Made by a program: the position numbers and the translations under genes. Below, piece by piece: positions 1-5,011 of a stretch of 5,011 bases of DNA. This stretch comes from Moraxellaceae bacterium (GTDB lineage: Bacteria; Pseudomonadota; Gammaproteobacteria; Pseudomonadales; UBA3067). Every line of letters starts with the position of its first letter. Positions within the stretch are counted from its first letter, which is position 1. The notes under the pieces were generated by a model. It worked only from the letters and a program-made list of their open reading frames with translations. It ran no database searches and was not told where the DNA came from. The stretch spans positions 1-5,011 of the forward strand of contig NVTH01000246.1 in assembly GCA_002401525.1 (NCBI GenBank), written 5' to 3'.

Positions 1-212
1 ATGCTCTGTTTATTTCTGAGTCCGACCTAGCAAGATTAAAGAAAACCACCCAGCTCAATTTACAGCCAACGAAAACATCTATTCGCTTAGGCCTAACCAT
101 CGTAGTTTACCGAACTACAGCAACCAAGAATGCTATATCCAACTGCGTTGCCACCTTTGATGATACGGTAAATTCTTACTTGCGCGTTGAAAAATGGAGG
201 GCGACCGAATGA
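1..212 (+). CDS. C-terminal fragment of an unrecognised protein
   Basis: The frame whose first full codon is at 3 stays open from the left edge to a TGA at 210-212, giving 69 residues that begin ALFISESDLARLKK and end YLRVEKWRATE. I do not recognise the family. The piece starts with a short charged, probably helical segment. It continues with alternating polar and hydrophobic residues (for example RLGLTIVVYRTT) that suggest beta strands, and has one Cys in the tail. It does not end in the aromatic residue typical of outer-membrane barrels. It is taken as a real gene because its stop overlaps the start of the next gene as ATGA (209-212), the usual sign of translational coupling inside an operon. 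It may therefore act with the secreted binding protein that follows, but its function cannot be told from this fragment. Confidence 0.7.
   Translation, partial: ALFISESDLARLKKTTQLNLQPTKTSIRLGLTIVVYRTTATKNAISNCVATFDDTVNSYLRVEKWRATE
196..201 (+). promoter_or_regulatory. Ribosome binding site that fixes the start at 209
   Basis: GGAGGG at 196-201 is a strong Shine-Dalgarno sequence placed 7 bases before the ATG at 209. An earlier in-frame ATG at 194 overlaps this site and has no such sequence before it, so 209 is the better start. The site lies inside the last codons of the upstream gene, which fits coupled translation. Confidence 0.8.
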
Positions 213-1198
213 AGACCTACATCCTCCAAATTCCGTTAATCGCCAATCTAAGATTCTTGCTAATGATTATATTATTGATCGCCAGTGGATCAATTCAAGC
301 ACTCGAAAATATCTTAATTATTCGACCATCAGGTGTGGATTTTGAGGAAACCGTTGGCGGCATCGCGGATGAGCTTGATGGTGAAATTTCTTACCGTGAA
401 TTGGTGTTGGATAAGAATTCTAGCGTTGAAGACATGTATTCGGCGATCAGAAAACAGCAACCCAAAGCACTGGTGTTAATGGGTAACAGGCAACTTACTC
501 TATTTAAAAAACTAAAAGCAGCCCATCCAAATGAAACTTTTGGTCCTGTAGTAAGCGTCGCTGCGCTATTTATTGATCGAGTAATGGCGAATATACCGAA
601 TACGACAGGCATTCTATACGAAGTGCCTGCTGTCACCGGACTAGTGAGTCTTAGAAATATTTCAACGCAAACGATTCAACGGGTTGGCGTACTCTACCAA
701 GAGGACATGGAAGATATGATCACAGTAAACAAGCGATTTTGCAGAGCCGAAGGTTTCGAATTGGTCGCAATGAGGCTTTCAGCCAGCGATGCAAAGAAAC
801 CTAAAAAAATAACCAGCGCGTTGAAAAAGCTCTCTAACCAATCCCTAGACGCAATATGGATCAGCAATGACAGTGGTTTATTAACGCGAGAACTGGTTAT
901 TAATAGCTGGATTCCTTTTATGAACCGATATAAAAAGCCAGTTTTAGTAGGGGTGGGTTCTCTGGTGAGCACCGGTCTTAACATGGGCACGCTGGCTGTC
1001 TCTCCTGATCACTCTGGGCTAGGCAATCAGACTGCAGGCATATTATTTGATCTAATGAATAACCAATGGCAACTGGAGGAAATAAAATTTGAGCAGCCAA
1101 TCTCGGTATTGAAAACATTGAACTTGCAAATAGCACGAAAACGAAACCTTAGGTTTAAAAAAGATCGGCTGACTCAAATTGACCATTTAATTCAATAA
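209..1198 (+). CDS. Secreted solute-binding protein, ABC_sub_bind (PF04392) type
   Basis: This 329-residue protein is probably a periplasmic ligand-binding protein. Residues 1-31 look like a type I signal peptide: a basic N-terminus, a hydrophobic core LLMIILLIA (17-25), and likely cleavage after SIQA at 31. There is no lipobox Cys, so it should be soluble in the periplasm. The mature part alternates strands and helices in the manner of two-lobed (type I) binding proteins: ILIIRPSG at the start, KALVLMGN, then the stretch TGILYEVPAVTGLVSLR followed by RVGVLYQED. That last pair is the segment I associate with the ABC_sub_bind/DUF534 family, whose members are usually a little over 300 residues, as here. 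Such proteins are often encoded beside transporter genes, but none is present; the downstream genes are a kinase and a regulator. An orphan sensory role is therefore inferred. The ligand is unknown. An alternative start at 194 would add five residues (MEGDR) and is disfavoured by the ribosome binding site. Confidence 0.85.
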   Translation: MKTYILQIPLIANLRFLLMIILLIASGSIQALENILIIRPSGVDFEETVGGIADELDGEISYRELVLDKNSSVEDMYSAIRKQQPKALVLMGNRQLTLFKKLKAAHPNETFGPVVSVAALFIDRVMANIPNTTGILYEVPAVTGLVSLRNISTQTIQRVGVLYQEDMEDMITVNKRFCRAEGFELVAMRLSASDAKKPKKITSALKKLSNQSLDAIWISNDSGLLTRELVINSWIPFMNRYKKPVLVGVGSLVSTGLNMGTLAVSPDHSGLGNQTAGILFDLMNNQWQLEEIKFEQPISVLKTLNLQIARKRNLRFKKDRLTQIDHLIQ

Positions 1199-1230
1199 CA
1201 CTTTTATGCAGCGGTAGTCCTCCCTTTTTT

Positions 1231-1244
1231 AACTGACGTCATTT
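1231..1244. repeat. Palindrome centred on TGACGTCA
   Basis: TGACGTCA at 1234-1241 is a perfect 8-base palindrome. With the flanking AA and TT it extends to a 14-base palindrome with one mismatched pair. It lies 33 bases after the binding-protein stop. It could be a regulator binding site, but nothing else supports that and an 8-base palindrome can occur by chance. Confidence 0.3.
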
Positions 1245-1267
1245 CTTTTCCCTCTGTTAAAAGAGCT

Positions 1268-1374
1268 ACTTGAGTTCATTTACAGTGACGCGATGATATC
1301 GAATTTCACTTGCGGGCGTGCGTCTATCATTGACGAAGCCTTCGATAGACTTACTTCCTGTAACGAACTCAAGT
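1268..1374. repeat. Long imperfect inverted repeat with nested stems
   Basis: The left arm ACTTGAGTTCATTTACAG (1268-1285) is the reverse complement of the right arm CTGTAACGAACTCAAGT (1358-1374), apart from one substitution and one extra base. Ten terminal bases match perfectly. Inside lie TATCGAA (1297-1303) with TTCGATA (1341-1347), GTCTATC (1322-1328) with GATAGAC (1344-1350), and GACGC (1287-1291) with GCGTC (1320-1324). Some of these are mutually exclusive pairings. The arms are too long and too similar to be likely chance. The element could be a structured RNA segment, a miniature inverted-repeat element, or a regulator site; no T-run follows directly, so a simple terminator is unlikely. 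Confidence 0.65.
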
Positions 1375-1378
1375 TTAA

Positions 1379-1391
1379 TTCCAAATTGGAA
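1379..1391. repeat. Palindrome TTCCAAATTGGAA
   Basis: This is a perfect inverted repeat of TTCCAA and TTGGAA around one A, five bases after the right arm of the long inverted repeat. A related string, TTCCAAA, recurs at 1859-1865 just before the kinase gene. It may be an operator-type site; support is limited to symmetry. Confidence 0.35.
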
Positions 1392-1429
1392 CTAGAGCCC
1401 CCTCCTTAACCACCGCCGCATTCTCTTCG

Positions 1430-1780
1430 TTGATCTTTATATTTCAAATAGAACCGTTTCGTTTTCATTTATCAAACTTATTTTTGGTTCCAGAGAAGCT
1501 GTCAATTCTTGTGGGTCAGGCCCAAACGTACCGTTTTAATAAGCTGATTAGCATGCATCAATTTTACGTGTCTCACCCCAAAACAAAACGACGATGGGGA
1601 ATATATATAGGAATTCAAACTGTTAGAGGATCCAACAAAACGGTCAGAGCCAAAATAATAGCAATATCATTCATATTTTGGGCGACCTTTAGCCTGCAAA
1701 AAATAATCAAGCACAACGAAATTGAAAGCAATACAGAAGATCGATACATCATCACCTTACTGATAGATGAAGAACACTAA
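1430..1780 (+). CDS. Doubtful hypothetical open frame
   Basis: A 116-codon frame starts at TTG 1430 and ends at TAA 1778-1780. The frame is actually open from 1379. I do not recognise the protein. It is basic in the middle (KTKRRWG), has one hydrophobic stretch near AKIIAISFIFWATF that could cross a membrane once, and ends in an acidic tail LLIDEEH. Against it: there is no ribosome binding site before the TTG, none before later in-frame starts (GTG 1511, ATG 1553), and the codons are rich in ATA and TTT as expected of AT-rich noncoding DNA. It could be the 3' remnant of a lost gene or a chance frame in the regulatory gap. Confidence 0.2.
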   Translation: MIFIFQIEPFRFHLSNLFLVPEKLSILVGQAQTYRFNKLISMHQFYVSHPKTKRRWGIYIGIQTVRGSNKTVRAKIIAISFIFWATFSLQKIIKHNEIESNTEDRYIITLLIDEEH

Positions 1781-1811
1781 AATCAAAGGGTTACTAATTC
1801 GCTAATCCGCG

Positions 1812-1836
1812 ATAGATCGTCATAGATTCATTCTAT
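1812..1836. promoter_or_regulatory. Possible operator: phased ATAGAT repeats
   Basis: ATAGAT occurs at 1812-1817 and again at 1822-1827, exactly 10 bases apart, so the copies face the same side of the helix. The second copy forms an inverted repeat ATAGA-N5-TCTAT (1822-1836) that sits in the spacer of the predicted promoter. A protein bound here would block or reshape RNA polymerase contact. The adjacent response regulator is a possible binder, if its unseen output domain binds DNA. Confidence 0.35.
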
Positions 1837-1846
1837 TTGCTATAGT
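1817..1846 (+). promoter_or_regulatory. Predicted extended -10 promoter for the kinase operon
   Basis: TGCTATAGT (1838-1846) has the TGn extension and a -10 box TATAGT, one base from consensus. A weak -35 match TCGTCA (1817-1822, four of six) lies 18 bases upstream, which is usual for extended -10 promoters. Transcription would begin near 1853, leaving a leader of about 30 bases before the GTG at 1884. This gives the kinase and regulator their own promoter, independent of the upstream operon. Confidence 0.55.
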
Positions 1847-1857
1847 TCTAAAGGGAA

Positions 1858-1876
1858 TTTCCAAAAATTTGGGGAA
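1858..1876 (+). promoter_or_regulatory. Weak ribosome binding site within a self-complementary leader
   Basis: GGGGA at 1871-1875 is a partial Shine-Dalgarno sequence 7-8 bases before the GTG at 1884 and supports that start. The same bases can pair with TTCC at 1859-1862, or through CCAA with TTGG, so the site may be partly hidden in the mRNA. The other upstream start, TTG at 1869, lies inside this self-complementary stretch and has only AGGGA some 13 bases before it. Confidence 0.4.
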
Positions 1877-1883
1877 TACAGCG

Positions 1884-4754
1884 GTGACGTTTATTAGTAT
1901 TCGAAAAAAACTGGTAATGCGTGTCAGCCTAATTTTGGGGGCTGCTTTTATTGCGGTATTATCCCTTGTGTCAACTCTGAGCATTCACAGTGCTCAAGAG
2001 GCGCTGGCGAGGAGCGAAAATCAAATTAAAAAAGCATTAATCGCTAAAGGAAAAATTCTTACACAAAATAATAGCGAAGCCTTGAAAGGCATGGTAGAGG
2101 ACAATGCTTTTTCAGCCATTCAAATCTTGGTTTCTTCAACAGTGCAGGCCGATAGCGATATCTTATTTGGCGTTTTTATGGATATTGAAAATAATCCATG
2201 GGTAGAAGTAACGCCTGATAACCCGTCGGGTCAACTACTCATTAGAAATAAGATGACTGATGCGAATTCGCAATGGGTTGCAACCCTAAGAGAAATCGAC
2301 GTTAAAGAAACCACCATTGATGGACATGCGGTTTATTTATTTGCTGCGCCTATTATTGTTGATGATGAAACACTTGGCTTCATACAATATGCATTATCGA
2401 ATAAGGCAATGCTTGCTTCGATTAATATTACGCGAATTGAATCCCAAAAATCACTAATTCAAACCATTTCTCTTCTTCTTCTCTTAGGCCTTGGCACCGG
2501 ATTATCCGGATTTATTGCTGTCAGAAAAATGGCCGGAAAAATATCCGAGCCATTAAATGCCCTAAGGAGGTCGGCCGAATTGATTAGCCATGGAGATTAC
2601 GACTCGAAAATCAATGTTGAAAGCAACGATGAAATTGGCTTGTTAGCCAACAACTTCGACGAAATGCGATCGACTATCAAGAAAAAAATAAAAGACCTTG
2701 GAGAGCTCAATGCATTAGGCCAGTCACTTTCTATTACCGAAACAGAAAGCGACATCCTAAAAATTGCACTTATAAATTCTCACCTTCACGCCTGTGCGGT
2801 ATTTAGCTGCATCTATTCAACAAGCAGCAATAACGTCAAACAAATTCGATGCCAACACCCAGAAACTAATAGTACTAGAGATTGGAGAATTGCAATCCAG
2901 CAGTTGGTAGATGGCAATCAATTGGATAATAGAACCATTACAAAACATGATGTGGCAATTGAAAATAGCGTCCAAAAAGCCATCGAAATCCCCTTTTTAG
3001 CTGAAAACAAAACGCTCTTAACAATGATGTTGTGTGGGCCAAATAACGAGCTTGTGTTAAATGAAAGTGACCACGAATATTTTCAGTCACTTTCTCAAAT
3101 GGTTCTTTCTTCTCACAAAAACATACAGCTAAAGCATGAAATTGAAGAGCATAATCGTAACTTAGAAATCACCATAAAGAAACGCACTTTTTCTTTACAA
3201 GAGAAAACCAACGACATAAGCAATATGATGCAACATATGCATCAAGGATTATTTACCATAACGGACGCCGGCGTAATTCATCCAGAATACGCTGCCTATC
3301 TAGAAGATATATTTGATACCGATCACATTGCGGGATCAGATGCAATTGACTTGCTATTCGCCAACGCCTCGCTTGGCGAGGATGAAAAAAATCAAATCAC
3401 AACGGTACTGAACAGTTTAATTGGTTCTGACGAAATGATGTTTTCATTTAACAGCCACTTGCTACCTCCACTTATCGAAATCAACTTATCAGAAAAAATA
3501 AAAATACTAGAGCTTGATTGGGATCCCATCGTCCTCAATGACATCATAAGCAAGATCATGGTAACTGTCAGAGATGTGACGGAGTTAAAAGCCTTGGAGG
3601 ACGAAGCCGCTGAGCAAAAACAAGAACTGGAAATAATCGGACAAATATTGTCACTTGATGCAGACAAATTTTCCAATTTTCTTGAATCAGCCTTTAATTT
3701 TGTCGAGAGCAATACAAATCTCATCAACACCCACGACCAGAAGACTCCAGAGTTGATCGGCGAATTATTTCGAAACATGCACACGATTAAAGGCAATGCC
3801 AGGACGTTTTCCTTTAGCTATGTCACGGACGCCGTACACATAGCAGAAACAACCTATGACGAACTACGAAAAAATGGCCAAGACGAATGGAACCCAGAGC
3901 ATTTACTCAGAGAATTAAAAACCGTTCGTTTGGGTTTAGAGCGGTACGAATACATCAATAATAATGTGCTGCATAGAAATGATACTGCAGCCTCAAAAAC
4001 AGATGTGAATAAAGCAATAATTGAACAAAGCATGCTGGATGAATTGATCGCTGACCTCCAAAGTGCTGAGGAATCAATCAATGATTCAAAAGCAAAAATG
4101 CAACTAGCTCGCGTCAAATATCTTCTTAGCCATTTAAACACCAGCAGTCTTAAGGACACCCTGGAAGATGTTTGCAACTCCACTAAGTCTCTCGCAAAAG
4201 AATTAGGAAAACCAGAACCCACCATTGAAATTGCCGCTGATGGACTATCAATTAAGAATGGTGCTAAAGAACTATTTAACAACATATTTATGCATAACTT
4301 TAGGAATGCATTAGATCACGGAATTGAAACAGAAAACATCCGTGTCAGTAAAGGAAAAAGCCCAGAAGGACATATTTATCTAAACGCAGTCGCTTACAAA
4401 GACTACTTGGAATTGAGAATGCATGATGATGGACAAGGCGTTTCGTTAAAAAATATTAAAGAAAAAGCGTTGGAGCAAGGAATCCTGCACGACAATGAGG
4501 TCATCTCCAATCAAGAGATTGCGAATTTGGTGTTTGTATCCGGGCTAACAACAGCGACAACTCTATCTGAAATTTCAGGCCGAGGAGTGGGCATGGACGC
4601 TGTTAAACAGTTTATCGGAGAAAGTGGAGGAGAAGTCAACATTGAGCTGAGCGAACGAAACGACGAACAGGAAGCAAACTTTGTACCCTTTGAATTACTA
4701 ATCAAACTGCCTCGAAGCACCTTTGTTACAGACATAGCAGGGCCGCTACTTTGA
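1884..4754 (+). CDS. CheA-like membrane histidine kinase with Hpt domain
   Basis: This 956-residue protein is a sensor kinase that should phosphorylate its own Hpt histidine and pass the phosphate to the adjacent receiver. Domains in order: membrane helix 1 (about 12-33); an extracytoplasmic domain of about 155 residues, Cache-like in its FGVFMDIENNPW and APIIVDDETLGFIQYAL segments; membrane helix 2 (191-213); HAMP (214-268, with P223 and the DEIG motif at 249-252); a degenerate GAF-like region (273-410); a coiled coil (416-450); a PAS-like region (448-570) ending IMVTVRDVTEL; Hpt (591-680) with MHTIKGNA and His633; a short divergent helical dimerisation segment (about 690-790); and a CheA-type ATPase. 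The ATPase shows the N box HNFRNALDHGIE (804-815), G1 DDGQG (848-852) and G2 GRGVGMD (899-905). The protein stops after the ATPase and lacks the C-terminal CheW-like domain of CheA. GTG 1884 is chosen for its ribosome binding site and short N-terminus; TTG 1869 and ATG 1917 are alternatives. The last codons overlap the regulator gene. Confidence 0.9.
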   Translation: MTFISIRKKLVMRVSLILGAAFIAVLSLVSTLSIHSAQEALARSENQIKKALIAKGKILTQNNSEALKGMVEDNAFSAIQILVSSTVQADSDILFGVFMDIENNPWVEVTPDNPSGQLLIRNKMTDANSQWVATLREIDVKETTIDGHAVYLFAAPIIVDDETLGFIQYALSNKAMLASINITRIESQKSLIQTISLLLLLGLGTGLSGFIAVRKMAGKISEPLNALRRSAELISHGDYDSKINVESNDEIGLLANNFDEMRSTIKKKIKDLGELNALGQSLSITETESDILKIALINSHLHACAVFSCIYSTSSNNVKQIRCQHPETNSTRDWRIAIQQLVDGNQLDNRTITKHDVAIENSVQKAIEIPFLAENKTLLTMMLCGPNNELVLNESDHEYFQSLSQMVLSSHKNIQLKHEIEEHNRNLEITIKKRTFSLQEKTNDISNMMQHMHQGLFTITDAGVIHPEYAAYLEDIFDTDHIAGSDAIDLLFANASLGEDEKNQITTVLNSLIGSDEMMFSFNSHLLPPLIEINLSEKIKILELDWDPIVLNDIISKIMVTVRDVTELKALEDEAAEQKQELEIIGQILSLDADKFSNFLESAFNFVESNTNLINTHDQKTPELIGELFRNMHTIKGNARTFSFSYVTDAVHIAETTYDELRKNGQDEWNPEHLLRELKTVRLGLERYEYINNNVLHRNDTAASKTDVNKAIIEQSMLDELIADLQSAEESINDSKAKMQLARVKYLLSHLNTSSLKDTLEDVCNSTKSLAKELGKPEPTIEIAADGLSIKNGAKELFNNIFMHNFRNALDHGIETENIRVSKGKSPEGHIYLNAVAYKDYLELRMHDDGQGVSLKNIKEKALEQGILHDNEVISNQEIANLVFVSGLTTATTLSEISGRGVGMDAVKQFIGESGGEVNIELSERNDEQEANFVPFELLIKLPRSTFVTDIAGPLL
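4739..4742 (+). promoter_or_regulatory. Weak ribosome binding site for the regulator
   Basis: AGGG at 4739-4742 lies 8 bases before the TTG at 4751, inside the last kinase codons. No ATG or GTG in the regulator frame lies near the position where a receiver domain should begin, so this site and the typical receiver N-terminus (MTSILIIEDS) support the TTG start. Confidence 0.45.
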
Positions 4755-5011
4755 CTTCTATTTTGATAATCGAAGACTCCGTCATAGAAACGGAAATATA
4801 CCGAAAGCTACTTGGATCTCAGTATCAGATCACCTTCAAAAATAATGCCGAAGAGGCGCTCGCCATCTACGATGACGAGTCTTTTGATTTAATCATCAGT
4901 GACATCAATCTACCCGGAATAAACGGTCCGGAAATGGTGCAGCAATTAAAGCACGGGGTAAGCGCCTCTAAACCTATCGTCGTAGCGGTTAGCAGTGACA
5001 AGGAGGGAATC
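4751..5011 (+). CDS. Response regulator, receiver domain (3' end outside window)
   Basis: The 87 visible codons encode the N-terminal part of a CheY-type receiver domain. The acidic pocket is E8-D9 in ILIIEDS, the phosphorylation site is D51 in IISDINLPGINGP, and S81 in VVAVSS takes the place of the conserved Thr/Ser after strand 4. The conserved Lys after strand 5 and any output domain lie beyond the right edge, so it cannot be told whether this is a single-domain regulator or one that binds DNA or carries an enzyme. The gene starts with TTG and overlaps the kinase stop as TTGA (4751-4754), so the two are almost certainly co-transcribed and translationally coupled. It is the expected phosphate acceptor from His633 of the kinase. 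Confidence 0.92.
   Translation, partial: MTSILIIEDSVIETEIYRKLLGSQYQITFKNNAEEALAIYDDESFDLIISDINLPGINGPEMVQQLKHGVSASKPIVVAVSSDKEGI

Larger units (their letters stand above)
1199..1837. other. Long gap without a convincing gene
   Basis: The gap from the binding-protein stop to the kinase start is 685 bases, in a cluster whose other junctions overlap by a few bases. No tRNA, rRNA or recognisable transposase is visible. The first 200 bases hold a palindrome around TGACGTCA (1231-1244), a long inverted repeat (1268-1374) and the palindrome TTCCAAATTGGAA (1379-1391). A frame open from 1379 to 1780 covers most of the rest but lacks a convincing start. A run of six T at 1225-1230 lies after the binding-protein stop without a real stem before it, so no terminator is called. 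The stretch may be a regulatory region or the remnant of a lost gene. Confidence 0.6.

Noticed and set aside
194..208. ATG at 194 as the start of the binding protein
   Set aside because: It overlaps the strong GGAGGG site that serves the ATG at 209 and has no such site before it.
391..990. Minus-strand open frames opposite the binding-protein gene
   Set aside because: They lie wholly within a well-supported + strand gene, encode low-complexity Ser/Leu-rich products and show no recognisable domain.
1205..1235. Rho-independent terminator after the binding-protein gene
   Set aside because: Six T occur at 1225-1230, but only a two-base GG/CC pairing precedes them, which is no real stem.
1244..1264. 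Hairpin TCTTTT/AAAAGA
   Set aside because: It is six mostly A-T pairs around a nine-base loop with no T-run after it, which is easily expected by chance in AT-rich DNA.
1268..1374. Integron attC-like recombination site
   Set aside because: The size and paired arms are suggestive, but the required GTTRRRY and RYYYAAC end boxes are absent and no integrase or cassette array is seen.
1340..1420. tRNA-like segment
   Set aside because: Fragments such as GAGCTACTTGAG and GGAACTAGAGCC recall tRNA arms, but no cloverleaf or T-loop GTTCRANNC can be assembled.
3392..4735. Minus-strand open frames opposite the kinase Hpt and ATPase domains
   Set aside because: The + strand carries clear catalytic motifs across this stretch; the reverse frames are Ser-rich mirror products without start signals.

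Overview
The window looks like a piece of chromosome from a moderately AT-rich proteobacterium, probably a marine or aquatic gammaproteobacterium. That is inferred from base composition and from the style of the signalling proteins; no marker gene is present. All supported genes are on the + strand and belong to signal transduction or its periplasmic input. There are no RNA genes, insertion sequences or CRISPR arrays that I can see.

Layout: (1) positions 1-212 hold the C-terminal 69 codons of a gene that enters from the left and that I do not recognise. (2) It overlaps by ATGA a 329-residue secreted solute-binding protein of the ABC_sub_bind type (PF04392, formerly DUF534), 209-1198, with no permease or ATPase beside it. 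(3) Next is a 685-base stretch without a convincing gene, 1199-1883. It contains a long imperfect inverted repeat (1268-1374), short palindromes, a doubtful open frame (1430-1780), and at its right end an extended -10 promoter with phased ATAGAT repeats. (4) A 956-residue membrane histidine kinase follows, 1884-4754. It has an extracytoplasmic sensor domain, HAMP, GAF-like and PAS-like regions, an Hpt domain with the phosphorylatable His, and a CheA-type ATPase core, but no CheW-like domain. (5) A response regulator overlaps the kinase stop by TTGA and runs off the right edge (4751-5011).

Working model (inference): the secreted binding protein captures a small ligand and presents it to, or acts in parallel with, the kinase's extracytoplasmic domain. 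The kinase phosphorylates its own Hpt histidine in the CheA manner and passes the phosphate to the adjacent receiver (Asp51). Without a CheW-like domain the kinase should not join a chemoreceptor array, so it is best seen as a stand-alone CheA-like two-component sensor. The kinase-regulator pair appears to have its own promoter, separate from the upstream binding-protein operon.
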